Shown here: piece by piece, positions 46,147-57,250 of the stretch
Position numbering within the stretch: the first letter of the stretch is position 1
Layout of the letters: the number at the start of each line of letters is the position of its first letter
Origin: Amaurobius ferox
Taxonomy: Eukaryota; Arthropoda; Arachnida; Araneae; Amaurobiidae
NCBI GenBank assembly: GCA_951213105.1
Contig: OX578137.1
Location: 62,459,736 to 62,523,735, forward strand
Direction: 5' to 3'
Length of the DNA stretch: 64,000 nucleotides
Program-made: the position numbers and the translations under genes
Notes under the pieces: generated by a model
The model's input: the letters and a program-made list of their open reading frames with translations, nothing else
What the model was told of the DNA's origin: nothing
Database searches by the model: none

Positions 46147-47990
46147 CTATTTTTTAATTTTAAAGTGTCCGTACGCATAGCTTGTAATGTCGTTCTTATG
46201 TAAATACTTTTTGTCATCAATGGGCGACAAAGACACCTTGTTCTGGAATACAGTGAATAGTTTATGACTGCTACTATCAATCCTAATCTGTTCTTCTATG
46301 GTAGCTCTAACACTCAACAAACACTGCCTGTAATCACTGTATGTAATTTTCCGTGCTACCACATGCTTGGAAACACCTTTAGCTTTTTTCTTTTCTCCAG
46401 CAGTTGATAGAGTAGAATACATCTTAGGTCTAAGGCCTATGAACTCTTGAATAGGGGTTGAATTCAATTCATCCTTAAAGTATCCAATACGTTTCTTATT
46501 TTCATCATTGAAGAGAGGATGGTCCTTGGGTTAATCAGAAAAATCATAGAAGTGCTTATGCTAGCTCATATCTTTAGATATCGGGAGTTTGGATTTTTCA
46601 TAAGCCAATGAATCAGTATCAGTAAAGAGAAGTTCAGCTTTTGCCCCATATTGGCTTTTAATATGCTTATAATGGAACTCATACATGGATAGCTTTGACA
46701 ACTCCAGGATAACAAAACCAACGTACATAGGTCGATTCATTAAAATGTAACTCTTTACACGCTCGATACCCACCAGATCTTCATAAAAAATATTGCTAAA
46801 TTTATAAGCTCGGTATGCTACTATCTTCAGGGCCCGCTTTGAAGAATTCACTAACTCAATATTCACCCAATTTCGAAGATTCTCCATCGTTTTTCCAAAC
46901 ACAGCGTTATAAGCAATTAAAAGAAATCCTCAAAATTAGTCTTCACCAACTTTCTTTTTTGTGTATTGAATTGAATATATTTCTGTAACCAGGGCTTCTG
47001 ACTAAATTTTAAGGCCTTGTAAATTTTCTTGAGTCTTAAACTTAGTGATAGGTATAGTTGAAGGTTGCGATAGTGAATAATGTAATGTTTCTTATCATGT
47101 AGATTTGGTACCAATTTCGTGGTACAACAAAAACTGTTGAACCACGTAACTGCTGAACCAACCGTTCAACGTATGGGGAGATAATTTCTCACTCACTCTT
47201 CATCCTTTCAGGGGTCAGAAGATACTCATTATGATAATCATGTAAGGATTCTGGATACTCCAGATTTACTTCAAATATGTATCCCTCTTGAGTATTCTTC
47301 TTTAGACTCATTTTCCAGGATTCATTTAAAGTTTCTATAGATATCCATCCAAATTTACCATAGGGTAGTGGTTGAGACATAGTCCAACTATATAGGTTAT
47401 TGGCTTCACGCGGAGTACGCTCACGTTAAACATGTGGGTACGTAAGTCCTTCCGAGAGGTTGGTGGTAGGGGAAGGAGAGTACGGTCCCTGTGGATGCCT
47501 CCCCCACTGGGTTCCGGTCTAAATTGGGTGGCACTTCCCGGCCGTCCAAATAGATACCTTACACCTTTCTGGTAGGTCGGACGGTCTGGGTCGAAGAAGA
47601 AGAATGTGTTTATCGGGCTTATTAGCGTCATAATTTTCCAAATAATGATTATTAGCTGATCATACACACATTATCTCGAATCTTGCGTTCTATGAACAGT
47701 AGCATATTTTCAACTGCGAGAAGTTCTTGCGATTGCTCAGTCATTTTCAAGCATGCCTGTTAGGCCAATCCTGGCGATTATAAGATGTGCACAGTCAATA
47801 CTATAATGGGATAGGCATAGTTTTCTAAAATTTTCAAATACATCAGCTAATAGTAGAACATCAATTTTCACATACAGATCGTGATATTCTTTTAAATTCT
47901 TTATGATGTCATAGTGCTTTATGACATTATGAGTGCGAAACATGACATTTTTCTGTTCTTCCCAAAAACATGCTGTTTCGGAAGCCATTT
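46147..47990 (-). pseudogene. Protein-primed family B DNA polymerase, C-terminal half, broken
   Basis: Matches the palm and thumb of protein-primed DNA polymerases of Maverick/Polinton and adintovirus type. In coding order (high to low coordinates): LKEYHDLYVKIDVLLLADVF, from the end of the exonuclease domain (about 47860-47920). Next comes a KANN-like segment at about 47600-47650, then motif A EANNLYSW and MSQPLPYGKFGW (about 47340-47410). After that come YRNLQLYLSL, motif B NAVFGKTMENL (about 46880-46920), motif C FTDTDSLAYE (about 46600) and the C-terminal GLRPKMYS and YAYGHFKI. There are frameshifts and stops between pieces, and a SINE at 47409-47592 lies just before motif A. It is a relic of an endogenous virus-like element and is not functional. 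Confidence 0.9.
47409..47592 (+). mobile_element. 5'-truncated SINE splitting the polymerase gene
   Basis: It carries body and tail (from GCGGAGTACG to GGTCTGGGTC) but no 5S head, and is followed by (GAA)n instead of (CAA)n. It interrupts the polymerase reading just before motif A, opposite to the gene's orientation. No clear TSD. Confidence 0.88.
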
Positions 47991-48972
47991 TTATTCCGAG
48001 CTTTTAATTCTGTAGAGTTTGTACTTTTCATGAAGAAAGCGTGAGATCTCGCTCCTGCAGATGTTCCGAGACAATTTCTTATTTCTTTAATTATTGCCCA
48101 GGGCAGTAGTTTCGCTTCTGCAGACAGTGACGCGAGGTTGCCGCACAAATCCGTTGGATGCTACTTTAATGTCGTGCATGAAGTTGAAGGTCGAGGTGAC
48201 CTGGATTCCATTTTTCACAATAGAGGGGGCTCTGAGTTTTCGTTGGAGAAGGAGCTTTTATTTCTCGCTCCTGGAAAATTCGGACACAAAAGAATTTACG
48301 ACCCAACGGTCATTTTTGTGTTTAGGAATATAACTTTGATTCGGAAGAAATCTTATAATCCGTATGGGCCAAGACAATTACTTTTATTTCAAAATTATTA
48401 ATTATTTCTTTATTTATTTCAGATTTAATTTCGGAAAATTCTGAACGAGCGCGATGATATCCTGTTTGACTAGCTGTTCCATAGATTTCCCCATCCAAGT
48501 ATGCTAAGTCTCGAGATTTATTTGGATGTTCTACAATAATGACGAGTGAATTCAGTCAAGGTGTTTGGATTATTTCCCCCAAGATCGTTCAGTGAGATTC
48601 TCAACTGAAAATCAACCAGTGCGTGTATGTGATAGACCCTTACAGTGGTGGTGAATTCAGATCTTCAGTGATAGTCGCGCCGCTCTAAATGAGAGCATTT
48701 TTGGTCTTGAAAAAGGAAGGAACCGATATCTGGTTCTAGTAACGTGAATTATTACTAAAAGTGAAATCTTCTTTAATATTCAAATTCCTCAAAATGAATA
48801 TAGTTTTCAAATTAATTTCTATGAGAAATGTCGTGTGTCAATTTGTGTGAAAATATATTATTACATAGAATGATTGGATAGAGTCATACTACATATGTTC
48901 AAAGGTCAAATATTATCTAAACATATTTAATTCATACATTGGCCAGAATCATATGCAATGTTTTTATATCTT
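47917..48972. repeat. ~1.06-kb direct repeat, copy 1
   Basis: It is about 95% or more identical by eye to 49351-50424, with a ~378-bp spacer. It starts at GATGTCATAGTGCTTTATGAC, inside the polymerase gene, so the duplicated block includes the last ~30 codons of one polymerase segment plus ~950 bp of non-polymerase sequence. Short minus-strand ORFs inside differ by frameshift between copies. Confidence 0.85.
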
Positions 48973-49350
48973 TGTAAAGGTACTTTTTCAGAACTTGGAC
49001 ATATTTGTCATCCCTTTTCGGTCTTCCTTTCGGACCTTTTCCCTGTAAGTGATGATGTATAAGCGCTTGCATTGGATCTTGCAGGATGTCGTGAGGGGTG
49101 GTGTGGTTGCAAACACACTACCGCTTTCGTCTAAATTATATTCTAAATTACAAATACTTTGTATTTGTGTACTCGTAAAAGTTCCTATTCATACTATGTT
49201 ATTGTATATCCTTGTTTTTTTGTTTATAGTGGAGAAAAATGTCTTATATTTGTGTTACTGTTAGAGAAGTATTTCTCAAACAAATTTTTGTGTTTTCTGT
49301 AAAAAAATCTTTCATTACATTCAAGATTTTTGGCCACAAGGAGAGGGGGA
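48973..49350. other. Spacer between the 1.06-kb repeats
   Basis: Unassigned. Unlike the repeats and unlike the polymerase. Confidence 0.4.
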
Positions 49351-50424
49351 TGTCATAGTGCTTTATGACATTATGAGTGCGAAACACGACATTTTTCTGT
49401 TCTTCCCAAAAATATGCTCTTTCGGAAGCCATTTTTATTCAGAGCTTTTTATTCTGTACGAGTTTGCACTTTTCATGCAGAAAGCGTGAGATCTCGCTCC
49501 TGCAGATGTTCCGAGACAATTTCTTATTTCTTTAATTATTGCCCAGGGCAGTGGTTTCGATTCTGCTGACAGTGACGCGAGGTTGCCGCACAAATCCGTT
49601 GGATGCTACTTTAATGTCGTGTTTGAAGTTGAAGGTCGAGGTGACCTGGATTCCATTTTCCACAGTAGAGGGGTTCTCTTGACCATGAGTTTTCGTTGGA
49701 GAAGGAGCTTTTATTTCTCGCTCCTGGAAAATTCGGACACAAAAGAATTTACGACCCAACGGTCATTTTTGTGTTTCGGATTATAACTTTGATTCGGAAG
49801 GAATCTTATAATCCGTATGGGCCAAGACAATTACTTTTATTTCAAAATTATTAATTATTTCTTTATTTATTTCAGATTTAATTTCGGAAAATTCTGAACG
49901 AGCGCGATGATATCCTGTTTGACTAGCTGTTCCTAGCTGTCCCCATCCAAGTATGCTAAGTCTCGAGATTTATTTGGATGTTCTACAATAATGACGAGTG
50001 AATTCAGTCAAGGTGTTTGGATTATTTCCTCCAAGATCGTTCAGTGAGATTCTCAACTAAAAATCAACCAGTGCGTGTATGTGATAGACCCTTACAGTGG
50101 TGTTGAATTCAGATCTTTAGTGTTAGTCGCGCCGCTCTAAATGAGAGCACTTTTGGTCTTGAAAAAAGAAGGAACCGATATCTGGTTCTGGTAACGTGAA
50201 TGATTACTAAAAGTGAAATCTTCTTTAATATTCAAATTCCTCAAAATGAATATGGTTTTCAAATTAATTTCTATGAGAAATGTCGTGTGTCAATTTGTGT
50301 GAAAATATATTATTACATAGAATGATTGGATAGAGTCATATTACATAAGTTCAAAGGCCAAATATTATCTAAACATATTTAATTCATACATTGGCCAGAA
50401 TCATATGCAATGTTTCTATATCTT
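49351..50424. repeat. ~1.06-kb direct repeat, copy 2
   Basis: The same content as copy 1, including the FWEEQKNVVFRTHNVIKHYD reading on the minus strand (about 49350-49432), which then breaks off at the spacer junction. Small indels (for example the extra 9 bp near 49680) separate the copies. Confidence 0.85.
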
Positions 50425-50844
50425 CCTAATTATATATTTAAAATAAAGGAGTTATTTAAGATAATTTTGGACTCATGTTTTCCCAACTTGATCTTGTTAC
50501 TTGCTTGTGTGCCTGTGTGTCCAGTTTGCATTTTGTAAGCCTCGGCAGCCGTATCTGAGTTATTGCAAAACACAACGCAACGCTAATCAATAGAAAATCT
50601 ACGTACGTAATATCTAATTTACTTCACTTGTGTGATCCTTTATTTCCGTCACACTTTGATTCCCGTCACACATATTAATATTTGTGTATTGTGTGCGCCC
50701 TTTTCCGCCGTGACAAGTGGTGCCTTTTTGCTATGTGACAATATTAATTGTGTTCTATACAGTCTGTGCATGTCGATAATCTTTACTCTTAATATCTTTG
50801 CCTTTAACATTATGAAATGCAGAAGGTGGAGATAGTACATCTAA
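50425..50844. other. Unassigned insert next to the polymerase N-terminal half
   Basis: Part of the sequence that separates the two polymerase halves. GTGACAAGTGGTGCC near 50710-50725 resembles the junction seen at the end of some LTRs, but no LTR pair or internal gene was found. Confidence 0.3.
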
Positions 50845-52752
50845 ATTTTAGAAATTTTTTTGAAAGGGTGTCAAATAACTATAGGGGTATGCCCCTTTTC
50901 TAAGAAGAGCAACCTGCTGTATCCCATTAGGGAAATGTTTATTTATAATATGAAACTCAATCAAGTTTAAATTGGAAACTAGATTTTCCAGGGAGGCATT
51001 TAGAAACTAAAGACAATCAATAACTTGTAAACAGACACGGGGCCCTACTTTCTTTGAAATCTTGAAAGATATATATTTTTCGGCAGTAACATAGATTTCA
51101 TGATCTTGCAGCTTACCAAGACTCAGCATAATATGATGAACATCGTAATTTTTTAAATTGTGAAACATTACAGGAATATTAGTAGTTTGTCTACAGTTAA
51201 GATTACAGGCATTATGCAGGGCACCTCTACAGGTTCGAGTCACGTGATTGTGATCATGCACACGATCTGTTTTCTGTTCACGATGGAACAAATTACAATG
51301 AACCTCTTTGAAACTCAATATCATTCTCTATATTCATTTGCAATGGCTTAATATGCCGTAATTTCTTCCCAAGATACTGTTTTACTTTTATCAAGTTCTT
51401 GAGGAAATAATCCACAGGGCCAATACCTTGATACACAGTAACTTGTTTCAGACACTTTCTATCAGGTCCTATGATAACATAAGTATATCCATAAGACTCA
51501 CAGATCGTCATTCTATGCATGTAAGATCTACTATGCGAGGACGTAATAGTATCCTCCTTAACGATCAGAGCTTCAAAGTCAGCATAGATTATTAAAGGGA
51601 TAGAATGCTGATACTGTTTGTTCGTAAATTGAAGTTATTTCTGATCTTTCGATAGCATTTTTATGCGCTGTGGTGCATGCTCCTTGCAATAGTGTGCATG
51701 GTCTTGTAGAAAATCACCTCTACTGTAACGATGTAAACATCTGTAACAAACATATTGGGTTCCATTATGCTTAGTTATATGCCCCAATAAGCGTGAAATA
51801 TTCGCAATCAGTATATAGTGTTGCTTAGTTTCAGCACTAATCAGTAGTAAATTCACACATTCCTCATCCTCTCGTTTAGATATATGGAAAGGAAAAATTT
51901 CCTCATCTTCATATCCATAAACATTAATCATTCAATTTTTCAATCTGAGGAATCTTCACAACTGAGATAGGATATTGAATATTCCCAAGTTGAATTTCAT
52001 TCTCATGGTCTAAATAGTGTGATACACGATGAAGCTGATCTTTCTAGTGAATATTGTATTTGTGTGGAAGTAGACACCACTCCTCATCTTCATTTTGGAT
52101 ATTTAACAGAGCTTTCTTGGCAGCAAGTTCCGATGGTAAGGGTATATACCTAGAAGCTGCAAAGGGGATATACTTTGCACAGAAAACATTTATCTTTCGA
52201 ATCTTTTCTAAAGTCCGTCCTGAACCACGACGAATAAACTTCTCGAAAGACTTTAGGATTTTGGAAAAATATTCTTCAATATTATCTGGAAGGGTATCCG
52301 TCACAACATCCGTTCTAAAATATGAACTCGTTAGCTCATCACACCATTTGCAATACTGCGAATGAATTGTACATCCGCAATAAGATACCACTTCATAGAT
52401 CTATATTCACCAAGCTCATCTTTTAATACCTCCAATGGCTGTGAGCGAATCTTGTCAAAACACAGCATAAGGTTACCCTTTACCTTTCAATGGGCTCCAA
52501 AGTGCGCACAGAGAATACATCTAAAGCCTTCTTCACTTTAATCTTGCGACGTTTATTACAAGTTATGGCTAAAACAGGGGTTTTTCTCTTTTTAGATCCA
52601 TGTCCAATACGCTAGTGATATAATATATCACTTTTCTTACTAAATATAAGTTCACAATGCTTGCACTTTATACCATCATTCAAATGAAGTATCAGATGGC
52701 GTTTCACATAGTCCCGTCTGGTAAACCTTACAGAACACTGCGTACACATAGT
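50845..52752 (-). pseudogene. Protein-primed family B DNA polymerase, N-terminal half, broken
   Basis: In coding order: two C2H2 zinc-finger-like pairs (CTQC ... H-X3-H, then CKHC ... H, about 52640-52745), typical of arthropod Maverick-type polymerases. An N-terminal domain follows with RGSGRTLEKIRKINVF and SRYIPLPSELAAKKALLNIQ (52044-52391). Next is a cysteine/histidine-rich piece with CYRCLHRY (51635-51931), then the exonuclease region with DHNHVTRTCRGALHNACNLN and FHNLKNYDVHHIM (51007-51324), ending near 50850 with LLRKGAYPYSYL. Several frame changes and an internal stop (in the second zinc finger) separate these. The rest of the gene is 2.9 kb away at 46147-47990. The usual Maverick partners (integrase, capsid, protease) were not seen. 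Confidence 0.9.
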
Positions 52753-52859
52753 TTTCACACATAATTAACAACATAGTTTTTCACACTGCCCAAATTCGTT
52801 TTTGGTATTGCATAAATTTGTTGCACACACCCAACCACCTCATACGGCACAAATTGTGC

Positions 52860-53800
52860 GCAACGGCAGGTTTAAAAAAAAAAAAACTGATTTCCAGTGT
52901 ACACTATATCTTTCGCACAAGCTGAGATAATCGAATGAAGTTTGGCAAGATTATTTCAATATAAGATCATAAAAGTTGTCTTAATTTTTAGAATGGTTAG
53001 ACCAGGGGAAAGTCCTCAATTTTGTTTTCCAGATATCGACAAAAATGTAAAGAATTAAATATATTAAAAATTGTTACAAAAAATCTTCTCATGTATTTTT
53101 TTAATTTAAAAGAGGGTGACTTAATTTACAGAACGTTAACATGTACCATTTTCGAGAATTTTCCCTTTTTTATCCATATAAAATGGAAAAAACAATCACA
53201 AAATGGGAATATATTAAATTATATTAAATCTGTAAACACTTTGCATGTTCTTGTAATCAGAAATAAATGGTCACTATTGTCTAGAATTTAATACAAGATT
53301 CTCGACATATTGAAGATTTTAATTTTCTACATGGCTATATCTTTCAAAGAAATTGAGTGCACCGAATTAAATTGGTACTATTATTCTAATGAATAATGGC
53401 AGAGGCCTTGTATGTTCAGACCAGAAAAAGGCAATTAATCTTTCGAACATTATTTTTTCAAAAACTCAAATAATTATAAAAAAATAATTATGTTGAAATG
53501 TGTTTCCAAAATAGACCTTTCTTATGTAATGTTTTATTTAGAAGCAAATGACAATTTACAATTATGCACCCTTCTCATGATATTGCACATTTTTACTATC
53601 TAGAAGAGAAAAAACATAAAAAAAAAACAAATATGTTCACTAACATGAAACAAGTGAGTGTTGTGCAAGTTATTTTAACCAAAAATAACTGGGCAGATTT
53701 GTTTAGTAGCTATGGCGAACCATTCTCGAGATATTTGTTATTTTACTTTTCCATAGAGTGGAAAATCTCGAAATAATAGATCGAATATCGGAAATTTGGT
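52860..53800 (+). repeat. Diverged family A copy
   Basis: It shares CTCGAGATATTG/CATGATATTGCACATTTTT and AACGTTAACATG-type words with 2505-3420. Highly diverged; boundaries are approximate and the short ORFs inside are not genes. Confidence 0.5.
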
Positions 53801-55295
53801 ATGCCTAATTTTATTAGTAACAAAAATGTTTTTATTGTTGTATTTTTGTTGCTACCGATGGTAAACAAAATTTTGTAATCTGTATATAAAGTAATTAGTT
53901 ATAATCATCAGATATTTTTCCAATGATGTCTGCAGCTGTCTGTGATATATATATATATTATTTTATTTTTTTGTGAGCGACTCTTTACTCTATCACCACT
54001 TACCCTGAATTAGTCTTTTAATTTTCATAAAAGACAGCTTGTTAATTTCAGAATCGTGTAAATTGATTAGATTTATTCGGAAGTATCTTTAAAAGACATT
54101 TTGCAGCTGTGGGTCGCTTTGAATTTATTTTCTACGACACACGCCTACACACGAGTTTGATTTTGCTGTTTCAGAGTTTCTGTATTTACAGGAATTCATG
54201 CACAGATTCCATTTCATGCAATTCGTTATGCAATCATTCCAATTTCCAATATCCAAATCCATCCTGAACGTAATCCGTGGCTGACTGGCATAATCTGGCA
54301 GTCTTTCAGGAATTTTTAGCCTGGCGAGGCGAATGAAACATTGAGGAGTGGGGGGGGGGGGCGAGTTTTCTATTTGCCCCATTTAAATATATCCGAATGC
54401 AGTCACATAACTATAATCCAAGTTTATAAAAAATGTCTCCCGGGGGTGGGGGGCTTTTCTCTACCGGATGTATGCCTGAAAGAAACACTGGCACATAAGC
54501 ACTGTGTCAGAACGAACATAGAAAACTTTGACAATTCAATAGCATATTGGAGAGGAAATGCAGTAGTGGCGCCATCTTGATTTGAAGAGTGAAACCAAAC
54601 GTTCATCAAAATTACATGTTGTGCGGTAGGGAATATGTGTTGAAAAAAATATATAAATTAGAGAACCCCCCCCCCCAAATTCAATGTAATTCATCTTCAG
54701 AATCGTAAAAGGAACCACTTTACAACATACCAGAAGGAATAGTTTGAATAATGCTATTATACTAGATACGAGACACTGGATAGTGAAATTTGAAATAAAT
54801 TTGATAGGATTTCATTAGATTCATTTATATTATTTTGATAATTGTCGATTTTTAATATTTATTTCTCTAGCTATTTTTATAATGCATACGTAAAAGTCTT
54901 CATTAATAACTTTAAAACCCTTATTTTTTTAAATTTTATTGCAGTATTATTAACTGCTTTGTATTGCATACACACACACAAAAATAGAACCTCGAAATTT
55001 CTATGAAATATTTACAAAATGAATAAAATTAAATACTATAATCTGAAAAAAAAAAATGCATTTGATAAAAAGCACAGTATAAAAAGGTGATGCACAGTAT
55101 AAAAAGGTTTAGAAAACGTATTAACCGGTTTTAAAAGTAAAAAGAGCCTCTTTCGTCAAGATAAATGATACAGAGCTCCAGTACCAATAACTGCGAATAA
55201 ACTCTGTTTCATGTATCTTAACGAAGAAAGGTTTTTTTTCGCACTTGAAACCGGTTTATACCTTTTCTATTATAATGTTTTTACTTTCCTTATAT
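53801..55295. other. AT-rich sequence, one short dispersed repeat
   Basis: 54300-54380 matches 38885-38960 (GTCTTTCAGGAATTTTTAGC ... TTTGCCCC) and includes a G12 run. Otherwise no gene or element boundary. Confidence 0.4.
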
Positions 55296-55296
55296 A

Positions 55297-56113
55297 CAGG
55301 GTTACAAGAAAAATCCCTCCTCAGGCCCATATCTCACGAACTATGGCAGCTAGCTATGTACTCCTTGTGCCGTTGTATAGGAAGCACACTATGGCCCACA
55401 CAATGAGACCAGGTGGGATCCCGTGATCTCCGTGTCTTGCGAGGCTTAGGGGGGACCATCTCGGCCCCTTTTGAAGATAAGGTAAGAAAGTTAATTAGAA
55501 AGTTGTAGAGCTAGTCAAACTTAGTACAAAAATGTGTAAGTTACAATATGTGAATGCATAACAAAAATTTTTCCTGCCTTAAATACACTGACAGATGGAG
55601 AATTCGCATAAAGTGTGGAAGCAGTCATCCAATAGAAAATCTGCATGCAAATGTAAGGGACTTGCATAAGTAGCAAAGCTCTCTATTCCCGTCATTGCTT
55701 CACGCCTTGTTGGCATATATCCCTCGCATGTCATTTGTGAACTCATTTGTGCACAACATTTCAACTTTATATAAATATGCCCTGGACACAGTGAACAAGA
55801 CAGCTTTCAGCTATTTTTTGCATTTGGAATATCCCTCTCCATTTTTTGTTATGGAACTAAAACATTTTTGTCCTAAATTTGACTCGCTCTATAATTCTGT
55901 AAATGACTTTTTTCCCCCATCTTCAAAAGTGGCCGAGATGGGCCACTACCCCCCCCCCCCCCAAATATAAAATAAAAACGGGGGTCACGGGGTCCTCCTG
56001 GTCTCATTATATGGGCCATAGGGGGTTTCCTATATAACGGCACAAGAAGCACATAGCTAGCTGCCATAGTTCGTGCGATATTGATCGGAGGAAGAACTTT
56101 CTTTGTAACACTG
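55297..56113. mobile_element. Foldback element with ~190-bp inverted arms
   Basis: The left arm (55297 to about 55480; CAGGGTTACAAG, AACTATGGCAGCTAGCTATG) and the right arm (about 55915-56113) are reverse complements with moderate divergence. The outer bases are flanked by TA (TATACAGG ... ACTGTAAA), consistent with a Tc1/mariner-type MITE. The ~430-bp centre is unique here. The terminal resemblance (CAGGG) to family B may be only superficial. Confidence 0.78.
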
Positions 56114-56328
56114 TAAATAGTGTAAGGTAGGTAAAGTATTGCGACTGGGTCGAAAATTTGAATTCGAGTTTTCGACAAAAGAGAACGTTTCTAGCATCCC
56201 TGAATTCGAAGCCTGTGTGTATGTGCGTGTGTGTGTTAGTGTGTCCGTCTGTGAGTCTGTGGAAGCAATATTGCACAAACGGAGAGCTTTAAACAAAATT
56301 TGCTATAAATATTAAACTGGTGAATATT

Positions 56329-56391
56329 CTGTTCCCGGCCACTCAAATTGCTGCTCGTGCCCTAGGGCGAGTCGGGTGGTCTGGGTTTTCG
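56329..56391 (+). mobile_element. 63-bp SINE-tail insertion with 13-bp TSD
   Basis: The insert (CCCGGCCACTCAAATTG ... GAGTCGGGTGGTCTGGGTTTTC) is a diverged relative of the 61-bp insertion at 16918-16978. The flanks are ACTGGTGAATATT at 56316-56328 and ACTGGTGAATACT at 56392-56404 (12 of 13). Confidence 0.85.
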
Positions 56392-56754
56392 ACTGGTGAA
56401 TACTGGAAGATTCTGATTTTAAACGCAAGCGAATGTTCGAAAGACCTCAAAATTTTCGAATAAAAGTTTGAAAAAATCATTTAAAAATCACAAATTTTGA
56501 TAATGTTACGTAATTCATTATTTTTGTGTAATTTCTCAACAAAAAACAAATGGCATAAGATTTAGAACGCTAACATGACTCGTTCCCGAGATATTGCAAG
56601 TTTTTCAAATAAATGTATAAAAAATATTGCATAAAATTAAAAAAAAGTATCAACTTTTGTGAAATATGTTCATTTTTCATACAATTTCATGTGATAAATT
56701 TGTTGACGACATTTTTGTGGATCTAGCTCGTTCCATTCACGAGAGAAATACGTG

Positions 56755-56979
56755 TTGTCGTTGAGATCCAGACCGCCCGACCTACCAGAAAGATGTAAGG
56801 TAACAGTTTGGACGGCCGGGAAGAGCCACCCAATTTAGACCGGAACCCAGTGGGGGAGGCATCCACAGGGCCACATGTTTAAGGTGATCGAACACGACAG
56901 TTTGGGCAGCGGAGGGAATTGAACCCGGGCCTACCGAGTGCAATTTCCGCACCCTAACCACCGGGCTACCGCGCTCTGA
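56755..56979 (-). mobile_element. tRNA-headed SINE sharing the 5S-SINE body and tail
   Basis: On the minus strand it starts with GCGCGGTAGCCCGGTGGTTA (A-box region) and GGGTTCAATTCC (B box), a tRNA-like head. It continues with CACCTTAAACATGTGG and then the same body and tail as the 5S-headed SINEs. TSDs: GAGAGAAATACGTG at 56741-56754 and GAGAGAAATACTTG at 56980-56993 (13 of 14). No 5S part is present. The 79-codon ORF across it is incidental. Confidence 0.9.
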
Positions 56980-57250
56980 GAGAGAAATACTTGTGCAATA
57001 GTTTAGTACTTTTAGGACCACAATCCGCCAATAGTCATTTATATATAAGAAAAGCTGTTCTGTCAGCCTGTGTGCAACGTTTGTCGATAAATTTAGTGAA
57101 CTTGGCGACTTTAAATGTTAAATTGCTAATGTAATCTTTTGCTAAATGCTCTAGTTGTATTTGTCTATGCTTTAAACCAATTTACTTGATTAATAGTATT
57201 CAGCAATATAATTATATCGCCCGAGGTCAAATTAACAACATCGCAAATTT

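Larger units (their letters stand above)
56120..57250 (+). repeat. Family A copy containing two SINE-derived insertions
   Basis: It parallels 2505-3300: GTATTG.GAC..GTCGAAAATT, AGAACGTTTCTAGCATCCCTGA, the (GT)n region, AACGCTAACATGAC, GATCTAGCTCGTTCC and a TTGGCGACTTT region at the end. Compared with copy 1 it has extra pieces at 56329-56391 and 56755-56979, both with TSDs. Confidence 0.75.

Noticed and set aside
48094..48401. Overlapping plus-strand ORFs in the 1.06-kb repeat
   Set aside because: The frames are not conserved between the two copies beyond DNA identity, and no domain is recognised.
47917..50424. The 1.06-kb repeats as LTRs of a retrotransposon
   Set aside because: Only 378 bp lie between them with no gag/pol, PBS or polypurine tract, and one edge is inside polymerase coding sequence. 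A segmental duplication fits better.
50700..50730. LTR/PBS-like junction GTGACAAGTGGTGCC
   Set aside because: A short match only; no second LTR and no retroviral-type coding sequence nearby.
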